This document shows positions 37,642 through 47,540 of a stretch of DNA of 64,000 nucleotides, in pieces. This DNA comes from Psettodes erumei (taxonomy: Eukaryota > Chordata > Actinopteri > Pleuronectiformes > Psettodidae), in contig JAFBJZ010000643.1 of NCBI GenBank assembly GCA_016785225.1, positions 124,001-188,000 on the forward strand, in the 5' to 3' direction. The notes beneath the pieces are model-generated. The model was not told where the DNA came from, searched no databases, and saw only the letters and a program-made list of their open reading frames with translations. The position numbers and the translations under genes were made by a program. Numbering within the stretch: the stretch's first letter is position 1; every line of letters begins with the position of its first letter.

Positions 37642-38702
37642 GGCCTCACCCCTTCTCCACCCGCCCGCCGGGCGCCCACGCATGAGGCCGCCGTCTCCAG
37701 GATTCGTTAGGCGAGAACCCACCTCATTTGCGTCGGGCGCCGCGCCGCTCTCGCATTTGATGGCGCATATTACACGGCGGCGTGTGTTTGTAAACATGAG
37801 ATCGTTCGTCAATATGATCTATAAAAAATGTTTTTTTTAAAAAAAGACGAACCGCCGCTTCTGTTTTTTGCTTTCTTTTGCGCCTCCTGTTAATTAATTA
37901 TCAAACGTGTAATTTTAAATAAATTTTACACCTAAACAAACAAAATAAAATAATTTACTTTTAAAATTTGTTGTTGTGCAAAAACCTCAGAAGCACCTTT
38001 GTCGAAACGAGTCGGCACGAATAAAAAAAAAACGAAAACTAAATTTGCGCGACTGCAAACCACATCAGTTCCGGTGTCAACGTCGTCGTTAAAAGTGTCA
38101 ATAAAGTTGTTGAACTTTATCGTTCGGGGCTGATGACAGTTTTGAACCTTGAGAAGTGGACCTACCCCGGCATGGGTCCGTTTTTGCCCAGGTTGTAGAC
38201 TTGTCTCGGGTTCAGGAGATACTGGAACTTTCTGTAAATCCTTTGGGGGGGACGATGACACACAAAAACAAAACGTGTGTTTAAAAGTGCAGAGCGGTGT
38301 CCAATCAGAACGTGGCGGCGGCGGCGGCGGCGGTACGTGCCCGAAGTCGCCTTGAGGAGAAACCATTAGAAAGACTAATTCATTTTAATTTCAATTTCAT
38401 TACATCAACTGGCTGAAGTCATATTTTGATCTCATAATTTAAACAGATGAGGGCCGGCGTAATAAGGAGCCAATGTTTCAGTAATAACCCAATTAGCCCC
38501 GCCGGGTTAAAGACGGGGGGGACCTGCCCCGGGATGTGACAGCGAGGGGGGGCGGGGCAGGGGGGGGGGGGGCGAGCTGACGGCGGAGGCGTCCAGCGCT
38601 GGTTAAATGTTCCTGTGTTTTTATTGGACTCAGCCCACAGCAGTCGGCAGCCAGAGGCCACACGGACGCCGACGCCGCCCCCCCCCTCGGCTGAGGAGCG
38701 TG

Positions 38703-38745
<43 letters not shown>

Positions 38746-39848
38746 CGACTCACCTATCTCCCTGCTTCCCGCCGCTCTTCGGGTTGACGAAGACGAGCAG
38801 AGGATGGGTGCCCTCCGCGGTGGTGATCTGAGTGGGAGACGTGGGAAAAAAAAAAAACATCAGGAAGTGACTTCTCGAGCCCCCCCCCGGGACGGTCGCC
38901 CACGCGGGACGTCACCTGGCCGAGGCGCACCTGCACCCGCTCGAATTCGTGGTCACCGACTGTTGGCCTCACGTGACGTTACGAAGGGTTTTCCAGCGTA
39001 AACAGGCTGTGACCTGCCCCCCCACCCCCCCTCCTCGCCAGTATGACCCCCCCCCCCAAAAGGCGGCTCAACCCGCGCTCGCCCCTGACACAGATGAAGA
39101 GCTTAACCCCCCCCCCCGTCCCAGCGGGCTCGCGGGTGAATTAACGAGCTCCCCGTCCAGCGCGGAGTGATCCATTACTTCCTGTAATTATAAATAATAA
39201 TCTGGATTATTACGCTGGTTACGGGGCAGAGATGGATGTGACGGGACGTGATTCATCGCATTTCTGTCCCGGGGCCTGGCGGAGACGAGCGGGCGGAGAC
39301 GCCGGGGCCGTCCCATCATGCACCTCTGCGGGGGTCGTTTCGGAACACGATGAATCCCGCTGAGTTTTCGCTCCTCGTTCTGCGCCGACACCCCCGCACA
39401 TCCGACAATTAAACGGCAAACACGCCGGTCCGACAAAGGTTTCGGGGGCGGTGGGGGGTGTGGGGGTGGGTGTGGGTGTGGGGGGTGGGGGTGGCGTTTA
39501 CCTGCAGCGTGAAAACGTGCTGCAACTGGTGACGTCACGCTACGGCGAAGATTTAACGAATACAGACCTGCAGTCCCTGGCCGTCCACCGTCACCGAGTT
39601 GGCTCTCTGCATCTTCCCTCGGCTCGACTGGCTCGACCGGGAGTCCTTCCTCAGGGTCGACTGCCTCTCCTGGGGGGTGGGGGGGGGGGTCAAAGGTCAA
39701 ACGGTGACGCTGTTAGAAGAGCCGCTAATGAGGCCTCGCCCCAAAAAACATGACACGATGAGATACAAGTTAAAATCAAGTCATGCACTTTTCTTTTTCT
39801 GATTATTACTTTGTTTGGTCAAAGTTTACACACACACACACACGCACA

Positions 39849-39883
<35 letters not shown>

Positions 39884-42800
39884 GGGCTGCAGCCACTAGG
39901 ACACACAATCTCCATATTGTTTTCTGATTACTTGTCCATTATTAAATCTAGCATCACTCGACTACACCAGACTGTAGTTTCCCCAATAATTCCTTAATCC
40001 AGAAAGTTTGAGGTGTTGCAGATTAGAGGAGAAGCTAAATCACATTTGGATTTCTTAAGAACAAGAAATACAAATTGTGTGTGTGTGTGTGTGTGTGTGT
40101 GCAGAGGCCGCAGCCCGGGCCGAACTTTGAGCACAGAAGTTGAGAGGATTACCAGAACGACGGGGCAGATGGAGTTGGGGGGCAGGATGTGATCCTTCAG
40201 GGGTCCGCAGTCGCACTCGGGTTTCACGTGGGAGGCGCACTTGTTATGGAGCTGGGGAGTGATTAGCAGCCGCGCTCGCGTCAAAACAACGGCGCATGTT
40301 TGAGGCGAAAAAAAACACACACACACACACACACTCTCAGGTGCCCCTGTTTTACCTTCCACTAACTTTAAGACACAAACAAAGTGTTTCCTGGGTGTAA
40401 ATTGGCGGGATGACTCGCGAGGCATCGGGAGGTGCAAACACGGGGAAAAAAAAAAAAAAAAACCTAAACAAGGAGAAGCAGTGGGAATATAATGAGGAGG
40501 AGGCTGCCTCTCCTCAGTGGGGGGGGGGGGCTCACCGTGATTTGACACCACACGCAGTGGAGCCCGGTCAGGCCCTGGTAACACTTAATGGTTTTGTGAC
40601 ACTTGTCACACTTGGTGGGGCAGTTCCCCTCCACCCAGAAATGATGCATTACCTGCAGAGAGGGGTGGGGGTGGGTGAGAAAAGAAACACGGTGCAGAAA
40701 AACAAGATGTTTACACAAAAAAAAAAAAAAAAAAGGCACAGAGTCAAAGAAAGCAAGACAAAAACAAAAAAAACGCGGGCGATTAGCGACGCTCGGCAGC
40801 GAGTTGTTTTAATTCCACTCGAGGAAGAGGAGGCTCTCGTCCCCGAGCGCCGCCTGATCCGAGCGTGCCGCCTGGGCGAACGCTTCAATTGGACGCACCT
40901 CCGTGTTCTTCTTGGACTTGACGTAGGTTTTGATGCAAGATGGCGGCGCGCGGGCCACGCAGCGCTCGTGGACCGTGTACTTGCAGACTGCGAGACGAGA
41001 GAGAAGGAAAAGACAGATTTTCAAGCGGGAAAGAGCGGAAACAGGAAGAAAACTGAAACACAGAAGGTGTTTCAAAAAAAAAAAAAAGCTGAACTTCCTG
41101 TTGAGGTTTTGATGGCGGGACACGGTGTGGGACTCACAGGAGCAGCAGAGGCCCTGCTTCCCCAGGCCGATCAGCATGTTGAGGCACAGGTTGCAGTACG
41201 CCGGCTTGTTGAAGTGTTTCAGCCGCCACACGTGCTGCCCGTCGTCTTTCACGTTCTGCGGAGAGAAACCGATATCAGCTCCATCGACTGTAATATTCAT
41301 TCATAAAAAAAAAAAAAAAAACAGGAGTTCTGCCGATGCTGGTCACATGCTTCCATCTGGTGGAGAGATGATGAACTGAAGACGGACGTGATGGAGAGCA
41401 GGCGGCGGCGGCGGCGTCATCCACGTGCGTCAGTAAAAAAAAAAAACTCACATTCACTGTGTCCGGTGTTTTTTTTTGAGGCTCCCGTTTTTAATTTAAG
41501 TGATTTAAGCTCTAAATCAATCAGAGAACAGGTGAAGAAACAAAAAAAAAATCTTTAAAATAAACAGATAGATTAATAATTTTATTTAAAAGAAAAGTCA
41601 AATATCACGTGTGTGTGTGTGTGTGTCCTCGTCATCAGCGTCACACTGTCTTGTGGTAACAGGCCTAGAAATATCACTTTTGACTGGTTTGCTGCCGTCT
41701 GGTAAATATTTAATGTGTACAGAACGTATTGATCGCACATCAAGGTGATCAATACTTTTAAAACGCACTTTTAGCAGCTCTGGGTAAAGTTTGGGTGTCG
41801 AAAAGGAATCGTAGAAGATCGAGAACGCGGGTTAGCGCACGTTAGCATGCCGAGACGCTGCATTAAGACGGTGAACCTGCTAGCCGGCTAACGTTAGCAT
41901 TCGTCTCTCGGTCGGCCAGGTGTGTGTGTGTGTGTGTGTGTGTTTGTTTTTTGCGGACTCACCGTCTCCAGGCCCAGCAGCACCAGCAGCGGGATGGTGG
42001 TCATGCCGCCCTGGATCCACTCCTCCAGGGACACGGTGCCGTCGCGGTCGTAGTCGATCTCCTGCATCATTTCCTGGAGGATCTGCGGAAAAGCAAACGA
42101 CCGGGTCGGGTCAACGGAGCCGCCGGCGCGAGGCCCGGGCGCAGCTGCCCGCTCTGGAGCTTTGGATCGAGACGGCACGGCCTTAATCTGTAGACGGGAA
42201 CTGCAGAATCTACTGAATTAATCCTAATTTCTTTAGTATTCCTCACCGGTTTCAGCTCGGTCACGTCCCATTCCAGGTACTCGGCCACGTGCATCATCTG
42301 GGAGATGATGTGCTCCAGCTCCTGCAGGTGGAGGTGGGGGTGGGGGTGGGGGGGCACCCACAAACAGTGATTAGCGGGCGCAGAAACACTGTATTTACCT
42401 TTTGCCGTGAACGGAATGACAAACGAGGAGTAATAGCAGGTTGGGAACGTCAGTCTTCCCAACTGAAGGAGCCGCACGGAGGAAAAACAAAGGCAGCGTG
42501 GGAAGAGCCGCGGAGCTGATGGGTTAATTACTGTGGTTGGGGTGTTTTTTGGTGGTGGGGGGGTGACAGTATTATCTGGTGGCAGACTGATCACTATGAT
42601 GCACTCTGGGTTTATCAGCAGGAGAGTGCGAGTGCGTCTCAAACAAACAAAAAAAAGGATTAAACGTCTTTTTTGTGTTTAATCTGAAATTCACGTCGCG
42701 GCGGATTAAAGATCGTTTTTTATTGTTTTACTCTTTGTCCTCGTCTTCCTCGCTCCAACGATAATGAGCGGGATGTGACTAATCACTGGATCCATTACAA

Positions 42801-44162
42801 ATCCCCCCCCTGCCCTCTGCCTGTTAACCCTTTAATTAACACACACACACACACACACACTTTCTATACATACACACATATACACTAGTGCTCTTTCATT
42901 CATAAATCCACCTACGCCCCAGTTTCCTCTTTTCTTCCCTTCATCCCTTCACAATACGTATACCTGTCATGATATGGATTATATTATACTGTGAAGGACT
43001 TACTGAATAGATTATATGAGTGTGTGTGTATATATCCATATATAGGCTTTATAATACTTTTAAAGCAAAAGCAGTAACTTGGCTTTTCTTTGACATTTTG
43101 TCTTTTCCCTCCTCCGTCTTCTGACCTTCTAATAATCCAAGGGATTACTCAGCAGATCAATAATAGGAGTAATTGTGACAGGGGTTCTGACGCTCCGTGC
43201 GCCTCCCTGTGAGGTCGGGCTCACCTGGGGAGGCGTCTGAAACGCGGGCGGGACATATTTACCGAGCTGTCCAGAGACCCGTTTCCGTCGGTGTCGTAGA
43301 GGCGGAACATGACTGCGGAGACAAACACAAAGGTTACAACACAAACACTTTGAGGTGCGTGTCACTGTGTGCAGCTATAAAGCCCCCCACTTAAAGAATT
43401 ACCACTGAAAAGTGTCACCATGGAAACAGAAACAGCTCCCACATCACTGCTGTGATTGGCTGTCCCTGAACATCACGATGATGCGTGAACACCCCCGAAG
43501 TCGTGACGACGACGACGACGACAACAACACGACCTGGCTCCAGATCATTTCTTACTAATACACCACACACACACACACACACACACACACTTCCACCTCC
43601 ACCCCTGCCCCCCATGCGAGCGGGGTCATGGTGCTGACGTCAGACGGCGGTCTCCTCGGTCCGCTAACGAGGAGCTAATTGCCAGTTTCCTGAGAGACTG
43701 TGACCCACTGAGGAAGAGGAGGAAGTGATGTGTCAGGGGGGGCTGTGTGTGCGTGTGTGGGGGGGGCAATAAAGTGCAAAAGTGACAAACTAGCTGCAAA
43801 AGAAAAACTCTTTAATCTCCCTTCAAAAAAAAAAAAAAAAAGCTAACAGTACAACTGTCATTGCAGGGATCAATAAAGTTTTGATGAATTGAATTTTAAT
43901 TTTATTTAACAGAATCATGAATTCTGCCTCCTTCTGAATCTGATCCTACAGATAAAAAATATTATCATTATTATTATTATTATTTAAGACAGTTGATTCA
44001 GATAACGACAAAAAACAAAACAAAACATGAGTGCAGAAATAAACTGATCTGAGATCTGCGGTGCATTTCTCAAAGGAACCAGCAGATGGACCCATCCGCT
44101 GCAGAACCGAGGACCACGGGTTCAACCAGACATCATGCACGCACACGCGCACACGCACACGC

Positions 44163-44208
<46 letters not shown>

Positions 44209-47200
44209 GCGACGTCGGCTGAATTATTTAGTCATCCCTGATCTTAACGGGAGCAACTGCGCTCAATAATTCAGAACTACAGCGACAACCTCTGATGTCC
44301 AATTAGGCGACAGAAACTTAATAATGTCATCCGATAAACGACGAGGACGAGGAGAACAGATTGTGAAACACGAAACTGGACGTGATTCCATGACAAAAGA
44401 TAAAACGCTGAGAGGAAATTTTTAAAAACAGGAGAGAAACTAAACGCAGAGACAGAATGAGAGGAAATAAAGTCGACGCCGTCGCTGCGTTCGTACGAGT
44501 TAATGTGTGTGTTAACCACTTCCTGTTTAAATAAAGTTTCACGAGGAACAGGAGCGTTTTACAGCATTGGGCGTTAGCATGAGGGTTAATTTGTTGTTGT
44601 TTTCAATTAAATGGGGGAAACCAGGAAGTAAACGCTCCATTTTTAATCATGACAGAGCGTTTTTTTCCCCCACGTTGCATCAGAGGAAGAATTTCGTGGC
44701 TCCGCCCCCCCGCGGTTTTTCATAAATCACGTGACACTCACACTCCAGCTTGTCCTCGGGACGTCCGCCCTCCAGCAGCGACAGGTAGCACACGATGTCC
44801 TTCAGCTGCACCGTGTCCAGGGGCCTGGGCGGCGCCGGCGTCTTCAGGGGGGTGGAGCTGCCTTTGATCAGCTTCAGCCCTGTGTGTGTGTGTGTGTGTG
44901 TGTGTGGGGATAGAGATGAGAAAGGTCAGAACATCCTCCACAGCTCCTCTAACGCTGTTTCCCGCGTCCGAGTCAGGACGCCTGACGTCAGTCTTGCAGC
45001 GGCGCAGATCGATGGCGGCGGCGGCTCAGACAAACAGAACCGGGTCCGGTTTCAGCCTCGTCGAGGTTTCGCCTCGGTCTGGTGCGCAACGCCGAGCGGA
45101 CCCGACGTTCCCGGCTGGAACGTTTTGGTCTCGCCGCGTTCCACAGTCAACGACAGGGAGAGTAATTAACACTCTATTGATCGCGCTCCCCGGGTCAGCT
45201 GACAGAACCGGTCCGACACCGGGGGAGTGATTGATGAGTTCGTGGCCTCGGGTTGAAGGACGGGGGGGGCTGGCCCCCACAATGAAATTAAAGATACAAG
45301 TGGTGGGGAAAAAAAAAAACGAGTTTTCAGCGCCGCGGGCCGGATTGGGTTTGGAGAGCTCAGCCGTCCAGAAGGAGCTCGAGGACGGAGGCGCTTCCTT
45401 CCAGCTGAAGCGGCGCCGCCATCTGTCTCCACCCGCCACGCTGAAGAGAGAGGAGACACGTGGGGGGGGGGCACGTCCTATAAGAGCCGGAGGAGGACGC
45501 GTCCCGGGGGGGACGATGAGATCCAGACTCGCGGGAAAATGGGACGATGACAATCGACCGAACATCTGCGGCGACGCCACCTCGACAGCTGTTCGCTTTG
45601 AAACGCACTCGACTGGGTAAACAAGCCCTGGAACAGCGTTGTTGTTCTTGTGGATGGCGGCGGCAGGCGGGACGCGACGAGCGCAGCGCCAGGTTTCGAT
45701 GAGGGCGGGGTCGCCGGCCGCCGAACGAAGGGGAAAACAATGCACGTTAAATATTGACGACGGCTGCGGATCGCGTTCGCCCGATCAGGTTTGGTTTGTT
45801 TCTTTAATGCCGGGGAGACGTCGGAGCTTTTAGTCCGACGTGACGACGGTTTGTTCAGAATAAACCAATCAGAAGACGACGTGGGAGAATGTCGTTTTAA
45901 CGCCGGTGAGTGAGACATCAGCGCAAATCCCGTAAACAAACACGACCGCGGGCCAAGACGTCTGGCAGCGTCCGCGTTTCGCTCGCCTTCCAGTTTTTAC
46001 TTGGCGGGAAACCTGCTGGATCGTTTCTCAAAAACCGAGACAGACGAGTTGAAGCGTCCGCTCACTCACCGGAGACTTTGGGTTTGTCAGAACACGAGGG
46101 GCTGGGTCCGGGCCCCTTGGTGCTGAAGGACATGAAGAGGTGCTGGCAGAACTCCTCGGGGAGTTCGCTCTCCAGGAACGTCTGCATGAAGACCGTGAAG
46201 CCCTCGAAGTCGATCTCCTGAAAAGAAACAAGCAGGAGACGGGAGGAGACGGCGGCGGAGGAAACGCATTTTCCTCTTCATCTTTTTTTTTTTTAAAGTT
46301 GCAGGATTCATGCTGCGCTCAGGACAATGCAGAAAGATCTACGCCCTCCAGGAATCCCATCAATTTCATCTCTCGCTAAACAAAAAAAAAAAATTTATCA
46401 GCGAGAGGAGGAAGAGACGAGCGGGTTACCTGGCTGAGGATTTCCTGCTTCTGCGACCCGCAGCGTTCGAGAAGGAAAGAGAAACGTTTAACCACGCGCA
46501 ACTCGTGTCGCGGGATTAAAAACTCAACGCGACAAACAGCTGGAGGACCGGGCCGTTCGACGCGCCGTAAACCACCTGCTGCGCAGGGCGGCGTGAAACA
46601 AACGCACCTCCTCTGGGTTGTACTTGGCCAGCACGCCGTCTCCGTGGAACTCCTGCAGCACGTCCTTCAGCTTCTTGGTCGAGTCTGCGCGGAGGAATCA
46701 AAGCGTGAGCGCGTTCGGCTGTTTACGTTTTGGAGAGAGAACGAGCGCGGCCGCGTCCGGCGCTGTTTACGCGTCCGACATCTAAACATTTACAGCAGCG
46801 CTCGACAACAAATCCATCTTGTCGCCGTGGAGCGCTTCTGCCGAAAGCGTAAATTTACACAGAGCTGTGGAAAACTTCGTGAATAATCGTCGTCCTGCTA
46901 ACAACCCGACGATAAGCACGGCTGGTGTGTGTGTGTGTGTGTGTGTGTGAGCTGCAGACGAAAATAACTCGAGTTGCTGTGATAATTACGGCGCGCTGCA
47001 GAGCGTTCACCAGCCCGACCGCCGAATCAATTTGCGGCGCCGCAGACGATCGCCAGGAGAACCGTCCCGCCACGCTTCGCCTCCGGGAGGAAGAGGCCGA
47101 GCCCCCTCCTCCTCCTCCTCCTCCTCCTCCTCCTCCTCATCGCCTCAGCCGGCTCGCCAATCACAACGGCCGATCAGATTCACGTTCGCAAAAAGTTGAT

Positions 47201-47506
47201 AAAGTCGCTGAAGATGTTTTTGTTTAATTTAAACGTCTCCTGCACTCAGCACATTAACAGTTACATCACACGGAGAGAGCAGCGCTAACCGTCCTGAGTC
47301 AGATCTCAGGTGCCGCGCTATTAAAATGTTATGAGGGCGCACGCAGCTCGCTGTAATGACACCGAAGGGAGAGAGACAGTGGGTGGGTGTGTTGGGTGGA
47401 GGGTGAGGAGGTGCGATCCCATTGTTGCAGCTCAGAGAGCGAGATATTTCATAACCTGACGGAGGAGACGCACCGAGCTCATTTCAAATCCAAATCTGTC
47501 CAGTGT

Positions 47507-47540
<34 letters not shown>

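Noticed and set aside
45026..45745. 239-codon minus-strand frame in dgkb intron 4
   Set aside because: No domain, GC-rich, overlapped by equally long frames on both strands; not needed for an in-phase dgkb.
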